From: Pontivivens marinum
GTDB taxonomy: Bacteria; Pseudomonadota; Alphaproteobacteria; Rhodobacterales; Rhodobacteraceae
NCBI RefSeq assembly: GCF_900231835.1
Contig: NZ_OCTN01000006.1
Span: 95,426 to 159,425 of the forward strand
Length of the DNA stretch: 64,000 bases
Direction of reading: 5' to 3'
The position numbers were made by a program, and so were the translations under genes. This document shows, in pieces, positions 1 to 8,873 of the stretch. Within the stretch, counting starts at the first letter, position 1, and the number at the start of each line of letters is the position of its first letter. The notes beneath the pieces were generated by a model. It was given only the letters and a program-made list of their open reading frames with translations. It was not told where the DNA came from and ran no database searches.

Positions 1-833
1 GGCTTGCCGGTTTCGCTGGTCAGCACGCGCACAACACCGTCGGGGGTGTCGGGGTGGCTGTCATTCAGGACCTCGACCCATTTCTGGGTGCCGAAAACAT
101 GCATGCGGATAAAGTGAGGCGTGTGCAGAACCGCGCTAAAGGTTGCGGTCATGCCTGCCTCGAACGCCATTTGCACCGTCACAACATCACCGGTTTCCCA
201 GCCCAGCGACCGGTCGGCGGTAAAGGCGTGCAGCGCGCGGATCGGGCCAAAGAAGGAGATCAGCAGGTCCGACAAGTGAATGCCCATCGCCGTCATTCCG
301 GCGGCGGGGCTGACTTCCTTGCGCGTGCGCCAGTCATTTGCGGGAACGCCGATCAGCTTATCATGGCTGAAGGCCGCCTCTGCATGCATGACGGTGCCCA
401 GATCGCCAGCCTCTAGCGCTTGTTTCAGCGCGACCATGGCGGGCTCGAAGCGGCGCTCATGCCCGATGCCCAGTTGAACACCGGCATCCTGACAGGCCTG
501 AACCGAGCGACGGGCGCTGTTTGCCGTCAGGCCGAGGGGCTTTTCACAGAACACATGCTTACCCGCGGCGGCGACCTGCGCGATCTGTTCTTCGTGCAAA
601 GTGTTGGGCGTGGTCAGGATAACGGCGTCTACTTCGGCGATTTCCAGCGGCTGTGACAGGTCGCTCCATGCGGTTAGACCCATCTCGGTGATGCCCTGAT
701 GGTTATCTGTCACCGGCTCCACGATACCCGCAACGCGCAAAGTCGGGTGACCAACCAAGCGTTTGGCGATGTGTTTGCCCCACCAGCCAAACCCGGCAAT
801 TGCCACGGTAAATGTTTGGTTTTTCTCGGTCAT
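1..833 (-). CDS. Gfo/Idh/MocA family NAD(P)-dependent oxidoreductase, C-terminus beyond left edge
   Basis: The reverse strand from an ATG at 833-831 stays open for 277 codons to the window edge, so the C-terminus is missing. It begins MTEKNQTFTVAIAGFGWWGK, with a GFGWWG nucleotide-binding loop in a Rossmann fold, and continues with AGKHVFCEKPLG, the EKP motif of the family, followed by a GIGHERRF segment typical of the catalytic domain. A GGAG ribosome site sits 7 bases before the ATG. Such enzymes oxidise or reduce sugars, inositols and related polyols; the substrate cannot be read here. It is divergent from the AEC carrier at 1347 and a LysR-type dyad lies 155 bp upstream. The family call is firm, the substrate unknown. 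Confidence 0.88.
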   Translation of the reverse strand, partial: MTEKNQTFTVAIAGFGWWGKHIAKRLVGHPTLRVAGIVEPVTDNHQGITEMGLTAWSDLSQPLEIAEVDAVILTTPNTLHEEQIAQVAAAGKHVFCEKPLGLTANSARRSVQACQDAGVQLGIGHERRFEPAMVALKQALEAGDLGTVMHAEAAFSHDKLIGVPANDWRTRKEVSPAAGMTAMGIHLSDLLISFFGPIRALHAFTADRSLGWETGDVVTVQMAFEAGMTATFSAVLHTPHFIRMHVFGTQKWVEVLNDSHPDTPDGVVRVLTSETGK

Positions 834-1346
834 ATCGGAGGCTCCGTGGTAAAGGCTGGCATATATAGGGATGTCAGGGCCTGTTTTTAGCCCCGTTGCA
901 GCAGCGTAACCTCACCTATTCTATCGGAACAAGCGATGTATTTTGATGTCGTCCTTCAGAAAATCGGATACCCCGCATTGGCCATGGGTATCAGATAATA
1001 TGATAGAGGATACCATCATTCACCATTACCGATGAAGGCAAATGCACGCCATAGTCAGTAAACACTGATGCGAATCGGCAGCAGTGACGAACCATGCCCC
1101 GTACCATCCCAAATTTGATGGCGCCGGGGTTCCTGTAGCGACCTGGGGTAATACCCGGATTGCGTGAAGAATGTGAGGACAACGATCGGTGCACGTAATC
1201 GGATGCCAGCAAGGACATCCCGCACCATCGGCGAAAACCCCATACACACGCAGTCAGTGATGATGGATTGGAAGGAGCAAATCTAGCGACCGGAACACGG
1301 TCGATCTCACATCGCAGATTCACAACTTACGGCTACGGGAGGAGCT
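834..1346. other. Divergent intergenic region
   Basis: This 513-bp stretch separates the left-edge oxidoreductase from the AEC carrier. The only ORFs in it (for example 991-1323 reverse) have no recognisable domain or ribosome site. It holds the LysR-type dyad at 988-1006 and the GGGAGGAG ribosome site at 1337-1344 for the next gene. I see no RNA gene. Confidence 0.6.
988..1006. promoter_or_regulatory. LysR-type operator-like dyad (family A, copy 1)
   Basis: TATCAGATAATATGATAG occupies 989-1006. It matches the dyad at 15226-15243 at 14 of 18 positions and has the ATC-N9-GAT and T-N11-A features of LysR-type boxes. It lies 155 bp before the left-edge oxidoreductase and 341 bp before the AEC carrier. 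Binding by the LysR protein at 18411 is inferred. Confidence 0.45.
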
Positions 1347-2279
1347 ATGTTGTTGTTACAAATGACCAATATCCTTGGGCCGATTATTGCTATTACCGCG
1401 ATCGGCTATATGTTCGGGCGCTCGTCCATCCGGTTGCACACAGAAACGTTGAGCGTGCTGATCGTTCTGGTTGCCACCCCTGCCCTGATTTTCAGCACGC
1501 TGACCTCGTTGGAGGTCTCGCTGGAGGTGCTGGGCATAATGGCCGGTGCGGCCGCGCTGTGCATGGCGGTTTCGGCGGGGCTGGCCGCGCTGGTTCTGAC
1601 CTGCACCGGACGTTCGATCCGCAGCTTCCTGCCACCGCTGATTTTTCCCAATTCGGGCAATATGGGCCTGCCGCTGGTCATTCTGGCCTTTGGTGAGCAA
1701 GGCGCCTTGCTGGGCGTCGCCTATTTCTTTGTTGTCGCGCTGGCGCAGCACTCCATCGGGTTTTCGATCTATGCGGGGTCTGTGCGGTTGCGGGTGCTGT
1801 TGCGCCAGCCGCTGTTCTACGCGCTGATCGCGGTGCTGCTGGTGATCGGGTTTTCGATCCCCGTACCGCAGGTGGTGCTGACCACCACGCAAATGCTGGG
1901 CGGCATGATGATCCCCGCGATGCTGTTGCTGCTGGGCACGTCACTGGCCTCGCTAAAGGTGGCGGACTTGGCGCCTGCGCTGATCGTTGCCACGGGGCGG
2001 CTGCTAATCGGAGTGGTGTCGGCGGTGGTTGCGATCATGCTGCTGGACCTGCGCGGCGTGCCTGCCGGCGTGGTGTTCCTGCTGGCCACCATGCCCGCCG
2101 CCATCGTGAATTACATCTTTGCCGAGCGCTTCCAGTTTAACCCCGAGCAGGTCGCAGGCACCGTGGTTGTCTCCACCGTGTTGACGTTTGTCTGCCTGCC
2201 GACTTTGGTTTGGGCGGCGCTGGCGATCTCGAAATCCGAGGCTCCCCTCTCAGCCCTATTAACGAGGAGCGGCACATGA
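1347..2279 (+). CDS. AEC family transporter (malate permease/auxin efflux carrier type)
   Basis: The 310-residue product is almost entirely hydrophobic, with about ten membrane segments and the PNSGNMGLPL motif near residue 100 that is typical of the AEC family's first half. Members move organic acids such as malate or malonate across the inner membrane. A GGGAGGAG ribosome site precedes the ATG. The stop overlaps the next start (ATGA at 2276-2279), so it is translationally coupled to the DctP-like gene and the tripartite transporter behind it. The length is normal for the family. Substrate is unknown; a carboxylate is likely given the neighbouring TctABC genes. Confidence 0.87.
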   Translation: MLLLQMTNILGPIIAITAIGYMFGRSSIRLHTETLSVLIVLVATPALIFSTLTSLEVSLEVLGIMAGAAALCMAVSAGLAALVLTCTGRSIRSFLPPLIFPNSGNMGLPLVILAFGEQGALLGVAYFFVVALAQHSIGFSIYAGSVRLRVLLRQPLFYALIAVLLVIGFSIPVPQVVLTTTQMLGGMMIPAMLLLLGTSLASLKVADLAPALIVATGRLLIGVVSAVVAIMLLDLRGVPAGVVFLLATMPAAIVNYIFAERFQFNPEQVAGTVVVSTVLTFVCLPTLVWAALAISKSEAPLSALLTRSGT

Positions 2280-3214
2280 GCCCGATCCAGATCTCGCTCG
2301 GCGGGTATCAAGGCCCCAATTCCGTACACACCTATGGCGCGCAGGTTTTCTGCGATGCGCTGCACCGGTTGGCGGGGGATGCGGTGCAGGTCTCGTTCCT
2401 GCCCGACATCACCACCACGGGCCGCCCTGCCGCGCAATTGCTGCCCCTGACCGAGCAAGGCGAATTCGACGCCTGTTATTTTTCCTCAAGCTATATCGCG
2501 CATAAAGTCTCCGCGCTGACGCTGTTTGACCTGCTGTTCGCCGTGCCGGAAAAGGCGACGACATTCGAGTTACTCGACAGCGCACCGGGTGAATTGCTGG
2601 CGCGTGAGGTGGCGGAAAATTCCGGCTACATCGCGCTTGGCTATTGGGATAACGGTCTGCGCCACATGACGGCCGCGGATCGGGTTCTGGCCACGCCTGC
2701 GGATTGCGACGGGCTGAAGCTGCGCATCCTGCCAAATGAAAACCACCACATGTTGTTCGAGGCACTGGGGTTCCAGCCGCAAGTCATCGACGTCAAGGAT
2801 GTCGAGGCCGCCGTGAATGGCGGTCAGGTGAACGCGCAGGAAAACCCGCTGACCAACACCTATAATATGGGTCTGTCCAAATCGCAGCGTTTCGTCACGC
2901 TGTCAGGGCATCTGATGGGGATCTCGCTGGTTCTGTTCAACCGCAAGACCTTCGAGAGCTGGCCCGCCGACATTCGCCAAATGGTGCAACAGGCCGTGGA
3001 CGAGGCGACAACCGCCCAACGCGCCCGCGCCGCCGCTGATGAACAGCGCAGCATCGCCGCAATGCAGGCGGACGGCGTGCAGTTTTTCGAACTGACCGCC
3101 GACCAACGCGCCGCGTTCAAATCCGCCGTCGCGCCCGAGGTTGCACGGCTGGCCGCAGATCTGAATCCGGAACTGCTGACCCTATTCAATGTTCGGTTGG
3201 AGGATGCGTCATGA
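2276..3214 (+). CDS. DctP-type solute-binding protein without visible signal peptide
   Basis: From the coupled ATG (GAGGAG ribosome site) the protein is 312 residues. Its middle contains the pattern of TRAP DctP proteins: LKLRILPNENHHMLFEALGF followed by a stretch with NAQENPLTNTYNMGL and a helical C-terminal region. These proteins normally carry a Sec signal and deliver carboxylates to DctQM permeases. Here the N-terminus MSPIQISLGGYQGPNSVH starts directly in the mature fold, and the upstream in-frame extension (from 2210) has no hydrophobic segment either. No dctQM gene is nearby; the downstream permease is TctAB. It may be a cytoplasmic sensor or a decayed transporter part. Start overlaps the AEC stop, and the stop overlaps tctB (ATGA). 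Confidence 0.75.
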   Translation: MSPIQISLGGYQGPNSVHTYGAQVFCDALHRLAGDAVQVSFLPDITTTGRPAAQLLPLTEQGEFDACYFSSSYIAHKVSALTLFDLLFAVPEKATTFELLDSAPGELLAREVAENSGYIALGYWDNGLRHMTAADRVLATPADCDGLKLRILPNENHHMLFEALGFQPQVIDVKDVEAAVNGGQVNAQENPLTNTYNMGLSKSQRFVTLSGHLMGISLVLFNRKTFESWPADIRQMVQQAVDEATTAQRARAAADEQRSIAAMQADGVQFFELTADQRAAFKSAVAPEVARLAADLNPELLTLFNVRLEDAS

Positions 3215-3804
3215 ACGCCCAACCCCAATCCGAATTCACAGACAAAACAGCAGGCGAAAGACCTGTAAAACAACGGAGGGCCCCCATGAATTCGACACGT
3301 TTTTCCTTTACCGCCGAAACGTATTCCCTGATCGTGATACTGGTCGCAGCAGTCCTGTCGCTGATCTTTCTGGGATCGCTGGTCGCCACGCCGCGCGCGC
3401 TGTTCGGGCAATCCCTGTCCGCTATCGCGCCCAGCCTGTTTCCCGGCATTGTCCTGACGATCCTGTCGGCGCTGTGCATCGCGACGCTGATCCTGTTCAA
3501 GGCGGACCCGACCGAGCAGGTCGAGGAGCGTTTGACCGGCCAACAATGGCAGCGGGCCTTTGTCTTTTTCGGCATCATGATCCTGTACGGGCTGACCATG
3601 GTTCCGCTGGGCTTTCTGATTTCCACCGCAATTGCGACGACGCTGATCTCCTTGCAAATGGGATCGCGGTCGGTGTTGCAGATTGGCGGAATTTCGCTGG
3701 TCGGGCCGGTTCTGCTGTATCTGGCGGCCACGCGCCTATTGGCGGTGTCGCTGCCGGAATTGAACGCGATCGAGGTCGCCTATTCCAGCCTTCTGAACCT
3801 GTGA
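3211..3804 (+). CDS. tctB: Tripartite tricarboxylate transporter small permease subunit TctB
   Basis: A 197-residue protein with four hydrophobic segments after a polar N-terminus, followed directly by TctA and TctC, as in tripartite tricarboxylate transporters. TctB is the small membrane subunit of this proton- or sodium-driven importer of carboxylates. The ATG at 3211 overlaps the preceding stop and has GGAGG 7 bases upstream; a second ATG at 3286 also has a strong GGAGGG site and would begin right at the first membrane segment, so the first 25 polar residues may not be translated. Length from either start is compatible with the DUF1468/TctB family. Confidence 0.82.
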   Translation: MNAQPQSEFTDKTAGERPVKQRRAPMNSTRFSFTAETYSLIVILVAAVLSLIFLGSLVATPRALFGQSLSAIAPSLFPGIVLTILSALCIATLILFKADPTEQVEERLTGQQWQRAFVFFGIMILYGLTMVPLGFLISTAIATTLISLQMGSRSVLQIGGISLVGPVLLYLAATRLLAVSLPELNAIEVAYSSLLNL

Positions 3805-3846
3805 TTCCAATGAAACATAATAAATTCAAGACGCTAAGAGGCAATC

Positions 3847-5331
3847 ATGATTGAGCAATTTGCAGAAGGCTTCGGTATGGCCATGCGGCTGGATACCATG
3901 GCTATGATGTGTATTGGCCTGTTTGGCGGTATGCTGGTCGGGTCTTTGCCGGGGTTTACCACGTTGATGGCGATGGCGATCCTGCTGCCCATCTCGTTTT
4001 TTCTGGAGCCGATTGTCGGCATCCCGTTCCTGCTGGGCATCTATAAGGGCGGTATTTTCGGCGGCAGCGTTCCCGCGATCCTGCTGTCCATGCCCGGAAC
4101 AGGGGCGGCGGTGGCCACGTCGAGGGACGGCTACAAGCTGACCCAAAAGGGCAAGTCGCGCAAAGCGTTGGATATGGCGCTGTTCTCCTCGGTCTTCGGG
4201 GATACGTGCAGCGACATCTTCACCATCATGATGATCTTTCCGATCGCGTTTTTGGTCATGCAATTCGGCCCGCCAGAACTGTTCGCAGTGCTGTTGATGA
4301 GCCTTATCATCATCGCGGCAACATCGGCGGCGAACCCGTTGAAAAGCCTGATCATGATGGCACTGGGCCTGTGGCTGTCCTTTATCGGGACGGACCCGCT
4401 GGGCGGGGCGGAGCGCTTTACCTTCGGGCTGTTCGACCTGAAATCGGGTATTCCGCTGCTGCCAATGCTGATCGGCCTGTTTGCCCTGCCCGAGGTTGCC
4501 TCGGTCGTGATCCGCAATGACAAGGCACGCAAGCTGTCGGCGCTGGTTGGTGAGCGGTTGAGCCTCGGTGAATTCCGCCGCTGCCTGAAAACGATCTGCC
4601 GCTCCACTGTGATCGGCACCATGATCGGTATCGTTCCGGGCTTGGGTCAGATCGTTGCCGCCATGATGGGCTACTCCGCGGCCAAGAACGCCTCGGACCA
4701 CCCCGAAACCTTTGGTGAGGGCGAGATCGAGGGCGTTGCCGCAGCCGAGGCCGCAAATAACGCGGTGAACGGCCCAACCATGGTGCCACTGCTGACGCTG
4801 GGCATTCCGGGCGACAACGTAACCGCGATCCTGTTGGGTGCGTTCGTTGCGCAGGGCCTGCGCCCCGGTCCACAATTGTTCGAGGAGCAAGGCGCAACCG
4901 TCTTCGCGATCCTCGTGGCAATGGTCATCGCGAACCTGCTGTTCCTCGTCATCGGGTATCTGTCGGTTCCGTTCTTCTCGCGCCTTGTCACGATCAAAAC
5001 ATCGATCCTGATCCCGATGGTCATCATGTTCGCCTTTGCCGGCACCTATGTGTACCGCTCGGACCCTGTTGACCTGCTGATGCTGGTTGCATTCGGCGTG
5101 TTCGGGATCATCGCCAAGGCCGCGAAGTTCGATGTGATGCCCCTCGTCATGGGCTTCATCCTCGGCCCATCGATGGAATATGCGTTCGGTCAAACCATGG
5201 CGATGTCGAATGGCAACGCGCTGGCCTTCTTCGCAACGGAACGTATTGGCGCGCTGGCCGTGCTGATCGCAGCACCGATTATCGGTGCGCTGCTGTGGCG
5301 CCGTCTCTACGGCATTCCACGGACACACTAA
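3847..5331 (+). CDS. tctA: Tripartite tricarboxylate transporter large permease TctA
   Basis: The 494-residue product has the length and about twelve membrane segments of TctA, with the family signatures GSLPGFTTLMAMAILLP near residue 35 and YKGGIFGGSVPAILLSMPGT near residue 65, and the repeated GxxPGxG motif (GIVPGLGQ) in the second half. It is the channel-forming subunit of the importer in the inner membrane. It follows tctB by 42 bp, and tctC follows after 71 bp that include a strong AAGGAGGAG ribosome site. A long open frame on the other strand is a codon-bias shadow. Confidence 0.94.
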   Translation: MIEQFAEGFGMAMRLDTMAMMCIGLFGGMLVGSLPGFTTLMAMAILLPISFFLEPIVGIPFLLGIYKGGIFGGSVPAILLSMPGTGAAVATSRDGYKLTQKGKSRKALDMALFSSVFGDTCSDIFTIMMIFPIAFLVMQFGPPELFAVLLMSLIIIAATSAANPLKSLIMMALGLWLSFIGTDPLGGAERFTFGLFDLKSGIPLLPMLIGLFALPEVASVVIRNDKARKLSALVGERLSLGEFRRCLKTICRSTVIGTMIGIVPGLGQIVAAMMGYSAAKNASDHPETFGEGEIEGVAAAEAANNAVNGPTMVPLLTLGIPGDNVTAILLGAFVAQGLRPGPQLFEEQGATVFAILVAMVIANLLFLVIGYLSVPFFSRLVTIKTSILIPMVIMFAFAGTYVYRSDPVDLLMLVAFGVFGIIAKAAKFDVMPLVMGFILGPSMEYAFGQTMAMSNGNALAFFATERIGALAVLIAAPIIGALLWRRLYGIPRTH

Positions 5332-5402
5332 CGACCGTTGGCGCAGCGGGGTCCGTTGCGCCGACTAAAAAGACTATGAAAATCAACAAGGAGGAGAAAA
5401 AA

Positions 5403-6374
5403 ATGTTTTCCAAATTAGTCAAAAAGTCTCTCTCGGTTCTGGCGCTATCCGCCGGTGCGCTGACCCTGACGCTGGCCCCTGCGGCGGCCGAGTTCCCCGA
5501 GAAGCCCGTTACGCTGGTTATCCCGCTGGGTGCTGGTGGATCGCACGATCTGAACGCGCGGATCATCACCTCGGTTATCCCGACCTATCTGGAGCAAGCG
5601 ATGATTGTGCGCCTGACACCAGGTGCTGGCGGCCAGAAGGGTACGCAGGAAGTCGCGAACGCGGATGCGGATGGCTACACGCTGCTGTTCTCGCACAACT
5701 ACATGGATATGTTGCAGCAATATGTTGACAACCTGCCCTATGACCCGATGGAGGATTTCATCCCGATCGCACGGGTGAACTATGCGCCTGCGTCGATCAT
5801 CGTGCGCGCTGACAGCCCTTACGAGACATTCGAGGATCTGGTTGAGGATGCACGGGCGCGTCCGGGCGAGCTGAGCATCGGCCATTCCGGCAACTGGGGT
5901 GCGTTCTTTGTTCCTGCTGCGCAAATCATGCAGCAACTGGGCCTGAACATGAACCTCGTCCCTTATCAGGGTGGCGGACCCGCTATGCAGGCTCTGCTTT
6001 CGGGCGATTCCGATTTCACGATGGCGTTCCCGTCGGCAATCGGCGCGTTGCGTGACGCCGGTGATATCCGCGTTCTGGCCAGCGCTGGCGAAGAGCGTCT
6101 CTACGAGGACGTTCCAACATTGGCTGAGGTCGGCGTGACCGGCGATATCGGCTATATGCACCGCTTCATTCTGGCCCCTGCCGGCACGCCGGATGACGTT
6201 GTTGCTACATTGTCGGACGCGTTTGAATCCCTGTCCACCGATCCAACATTCGTTCGTCTGATGGGCAGCTTGGGTGAAAGCATCGACCCGATGACCGGTC
6301 CTGAATATCAGGAACTGCGTGAGCAGCAGGCCGTCGCCTATGAGGCGCTGGTTGATACGCTGACCTCGCAGTAA
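5403..6374 (+). CDS. tctC: TctC/Bug family periplasmic solute-binding protein
   Basis: Start chosen at the ATG preceded by AAGGAGGAG, giving 323 residues with a clear Sec signal peptide (MFSKLVKKSL, hydrophobic core, cleavage near AAA-EF). The mature start FPEKPVTLVIPLGAGGSHD is the hallmark of Bug/TctC receptors, which bind carboxylates through the two loops after the first strand and hand them to TctAB. It closes the operon and is followed by a strong terminator at 6389. Specificity cannot be read from sequence; Bug proteins bind citrate, tartrate, terephthalate, nicotinate and others. Confidence 0.93.
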   Translation: MFSKLVKKSLSVLALSAGALTLTLAPAAAEFPEKPVTLVIPLGAGGSHDLNARIITSVIPTYLEQAMIVRLTPGAGGQKGTQEVANADADGYTLLFSHNYMDMLQQYVDNLPYDPMEDFIPIARVNYAPASIIVRADSPYETFEDLVEDARARPGELSIGHSGNWGAFFVPAAQIMQQLGLNMNLVPYQGGGPAMQALLSGDSDFTMAFPSAIGALRDAGDIRVLASAGEERLYEDVPTLAEVGVTGDIGYMHRFILAPAGTPDDVVATLSDAFESLSTDPTFVRLMGSLGESIDPMTGPEYQELREQQAVAYEALVDTLTSQ

Positions 6375-6388
6375 GTTCGATTGAAACG

Positions 6389-6419
6389 AAACGGCCCCGA
6401 TGTATTTCGGGGCCGTTTT
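6389..6419. terminator. Bidirectional intrinsic terminator
   Basis: A 12-bp perfect stem (6389-6400 with 6407-6418) and a 6-base loop, flanked by A and T runs, sits between tctC and the convergent Ldh-type gene and can serve both strands. Confidence 0.88.
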
Positions 6420-6425
6420 GCCGTT

Positions 6426-7478
6426 TTACAGCGGCTGCACGCCCAACTCGGCCGCCATGGCAGCCAGCTTTTCACGCAATTGCACGGGCAACGGAATACC
6501 ATCGCGGGTGCGGGTTTGGGTGACGGAGTGCATACGCTCCCCCGGCAAGCGGATTTCACTGGCACCGGGCAGACGGTCACTGGTTTTCAGCTCCTGCCAC
6601 ACCTTGTCGATATCCGCCTTGAACACATCCGGATCGGCAAATGCCTTGATATCCAATGCGAGGATCATATGACCGGTATTCGTCGTCGAAACAGAATCCG
6701 CATTGAAATCAACCACATCACGGCCGAAGGTCGCGCCGTTCAGCACGCCCGCCAAAATACCGAAGATCAGCGACAGCCCGTATCCCTTTGGCCCGCCAAT
6801 CGGCAGCAGGAACCCCTCGGCGGATTTGGTCGGATCGGTCAGCGGATCACCGTTGCGGTCGATCATCCAACCCTCGGGCATTTGCTGCCCCCGCAGGGCG
6901 GCGGTTTTCACTTTGCCATAGGCGGCAACGGTGGTGGCCATATCCAGAACGATCGGCGGATTGTTCGAGGAGGGCAGTGCAACCGCAATCGGGTTTGTGC
7001 CCAGCAACAATTCCGTTCCACCCCATGGCGGCATGTGGTTGGCATTGCCCACCGCCATGTAAATCCCGATCATATCTTGCTGCGCGGGCATCATCGCATA
7101 CAGCGAGGCTGGCCCCGCATGGTTGGAATGCCGCGCCCCGACCCATGCAACACCGGTGGTGCGGGCCTTTTCCATCGCCAATTGCGTGGCATGCTCCATC
7201 ACCAAATGGCCCATCCCGTTATCACCATCAATCAGCGCGGTTGCGGCGCGGTCTTGCAGAACGGAAAATTCGGGCAGCATATTCATACCGCCATCGCGTA
7301 TCCGCTTGATATACATCGGCAAACGAAACACGCCGTGACCGTCCTGCCCCATCAAATCCGCGCGCGCCATCAACGCGCCCACCCGATCCGCATCGGGGGC
7401 GGGCATTCCGCAGGACGTAAGGCATCGCGCGATAAACCCGCGCAAATCCTGATGAGAAACAGTGGCTGATGGGGACAT
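6426..7478 (-). CDS. Ldh/YlbC family NAD(P)H-dependent 2-hydroxyacid dehydrogenase
   Basis: A 350-residue protein of the malate/L-lactate dehydrogenase type that lacks a Rossmann fold. Visible family features are RADLMGQDGHGVFRLP near residue 40, the catalytic-His region GARHSNHAGP near 118, the GTNPIAVALP stretch near 160, and GGPKGYGLSLIFGILAG near 230. Members oxidise (S)-malate, ureidoglycolate, sulfolactate or 2,3-diketogulonate; the substrate here is open. It is divergent from the cupin gene at 7518 (39 bp apart) and convergent with tctC across a shared terminator. Length is normal. Confidence 0.9.
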   Translation of the reverse strand: MSPSATVSHQDLRGFIARCLTSCGMPAPDADRVGALMARADLMGQDGHGVFRLPMYIKRIRDGGMNMLPEFSVLQDRAATALIDGDNGMGHLVMEHATQLAMEKARTTGVAWVGARHSNHAGPASLYAMMPAQQDMIGIYMAVGNANHMPPWGGTELLLGTNPIAVALPSSNNPPIVLDMATTVAAYGKVKTAALRGQQMPEGWMIDRNGDPLTDPTKSAEGFLLPIGGPKGYGLSLIFGILAGVLNGATFGRDVVDFNADSVSTTNTGHMILALDIKAFADPDVFKADIDKVWQELKTSDRLPGASEIRLPGERMHSVTQTRTRDGIPLPVQLREKLAAMAAELGVQPL

Positions 7479-7517
7479 TGGTCGCTCCTATTTTTAACAA
7501 AACGAAAGGTCGAAAAC

Positions 7518-7922
7518 ATGACGAATGGAACAGTGGTCCGATACGGTGAGATCCAGCCCTTTGCGCGGGGCGATCTGGTCGAAACACGGCTGATGGTCGG
7601 CAAAAACACGGATGCGACCGCGCCCTTTACCACCGGCACGACGGTTTTTCCCGCCAACAGCGCCGCGCCGCTGCATTCGCATAATTGCGCGGAACAGGTC
7701 ACGATCCTGTCCGGTCAGGCCGAGGCCCTGATCGGTGGTGAACTGATGCAACTGGGCGCGATGGACACCACCTTCGTTCCCGCCAACGTACCGCATTATT
7801 TCAAGAATACCGGCGACGGCCCGCTGACCATCCTGTGGATTTACGGCGCGCGCGAGGTCACCAGAACCTTTACTGAAACGGGGGAAACGGTCGCGCATAT
7901 GTCGCCTCGGGATCAGGTGTAA
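7518..7922 (+). CDS. Small cupin protein
   Basis: A 134-residue single-domain cupin. The metal-binding pattern is visible in HSHNCAEQVTILSG (H-x-H, then E) around residues 52-65, and the second motif ends in VPHYFKNTGDGP, supplying the third His. Small cupins of this kind act as sugar or acid isomerases, dioxygenases or binding proteins. It has its own short divergent promoter region with the Ldh-type gene and lies upstream of gntR, with the operator at 7964 just beyond its stop. Exact activity is unknown. Confidence 0.82.
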   Translation: MTNGTVVRYGEIQPFARGDLVETRLMVGKNTDATAPFTTGTTVFPANSAAPLHSHNCAEQVTILSGQAEALIGGELMQLGAMDTTFVPANVPHYFKNTGDGPLTILWIYGAREVTRTFTETGETVAHMSPRDQV

Positions 7923-7963
7923 TCGAAAATTCTGGCCTAGGCCCTGCTGGCGCGCCCTCAGAA

Positions 7964-7976
7964 ATTGGTTGACCAT
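7964..7976. promoter_or_regulatory. FadR/UxuR-like GntR operator (family B, copy 1)
   Basis: ATTGGTTGACCAT differs from the two perfect copies at 14284 and 14401 only at the outer edge. The TTGGT-N2-ACCAA form is like operators of FadR-subfamily GntR regulators. It lies 114 bp before gntR, suggesting autoregulation. Confidence 0.6.
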
Positions 7977-8089
7977 TTTTACACGGCGCGTCAGGTTCGA
8001 ATCTGATCCGAGGATAGACAAAAACCAGTTAAATTAAAAGAAATCCTGTAGATTTCATTTGATTTATCGCAGGCAAAAACAGGTGCGCT

Positions 8090-8782
8090 ATGGATGATCA
8101 GGTTTTGATTAGATTGCAAAATTGGGTCACCAATTCAGGATTGGGAGAGGGCGACCGCCTGCCCCCCGAACGCACCCTCTGCACTGAACTGGGCGTCAGC
8201 CGCGCCGATCTGCGCAAGGCCTATCTGGTGCTGGAAGCCGACGGCCAACTGACCCGATCCGTCGGGCGCGGCACGTTTTTGGCCAAACCCAAACGCCCCC
8301 AACGCGGCGACGGGATGAAACGCACCATTATGTCGTTGGCTGAAACCACCAGCCCGCTAGAGGCGATGAACGCCCGCATGGTGGTGGAGCCGCAAATCGC
8401 GCAACTGGCCGCGATGCATGCAACCCCTAAACAATTACAAGAGCTTGCTCGCCTGTCCGACCAAATGCGCGACGCCACCAGTTGGAGCAGATACGAGGAA
8501 CTGGACCGCGATTTCCACGAAATGATAGCCGAGGCCGCGGGCAATTCCCTGCTGGGCGCGGTGCATAAGATCATCAACCGCGTGCGGCTGGTGGTTGTGT
8601 GGCGAAAACTGGACACGACCGACCAACGCCCGCCTGCCACCTATCATTCCTTTGCCGAACATGACGCAATTCTGGCTGCGTTGCAGGCCCGAAACGGCGA
8701 ACAGGCCTATGCCGCGATGCAGGCCCATCTGGACAGCACGCTGGCCATGATGACCGCGCCGCGCACCGGCGGTTTTCAATAA
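8090..8782 (+). CDS. GntR/FadR family transcriptional regulator
   Basis: 230 residues with an N-terminal winged helix (residues 5-72; GDRLPPERTLCTELGVSRAD is the classic GntR helix-turn-helix) and a C-terminal FCD ligand domain with the metal-site residues D and H spread through ELDRDFHEMIAEAAGN and the final HLD segment. Such proteins repress sugar-acid or organic-acid operons until an acid ligand binds. Its likely operators are at 7964, 14284 and 14401, which would give control of itself, of the ADH-lyase-cupin operon and of the GST gene. It stands alone between a cupin gene and an oxidoreductase operon. Confidence 0.9.
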   Translation: MDDQVLIRLQNWVTNSGLGEGDRLPPERTLCTELGVSRADLRKAYLVLEADGQLTRSVGRGTFLAKPKRPQRGDGMKRTIMSLAETTSPLEAMNARMVVEPQIAQLAAMHATPKQLQELARLSDQMRDATSWSRYEELDRDFHEMIAEAAGNSLLGAVHKIINRVRLVVVWRKLDTTDQRPPATYHSFAEHDAILAALQARNGEQAYAAMQAHLDSTLAMMTAPRTGGFQ

Positions 8783-8873
8783 ATCTGTTAGCGCACATCA
8801 ACTATCCTTGTTGGCGTGCCCGATCAGCAAATTGTAATTTATCTCAAAGATTTACATAAAGCGGGAGAGCATT

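Noticed and set aside
991..1323. 110-codon reverse open frame between the left-edge oxidoreductase and the AEC gene
   Set aside because: No ribosome site, no recognisable domain, and it overlaps a forward regulatory region; frame is likely chance.
3826..5328. 500-codon reverse open frame opposite tctA
   Set aside because: Codon-bias shadow; the product is a His/Gln/Arg-rich string and tctA is certain on the other strand.
6381..7469. 362-codon forward open frame opposite the Ldh-type gene
   Set aside because: Shadow of a well supported reverse gene; composition is unlike a protein and it starts inside the terminator.
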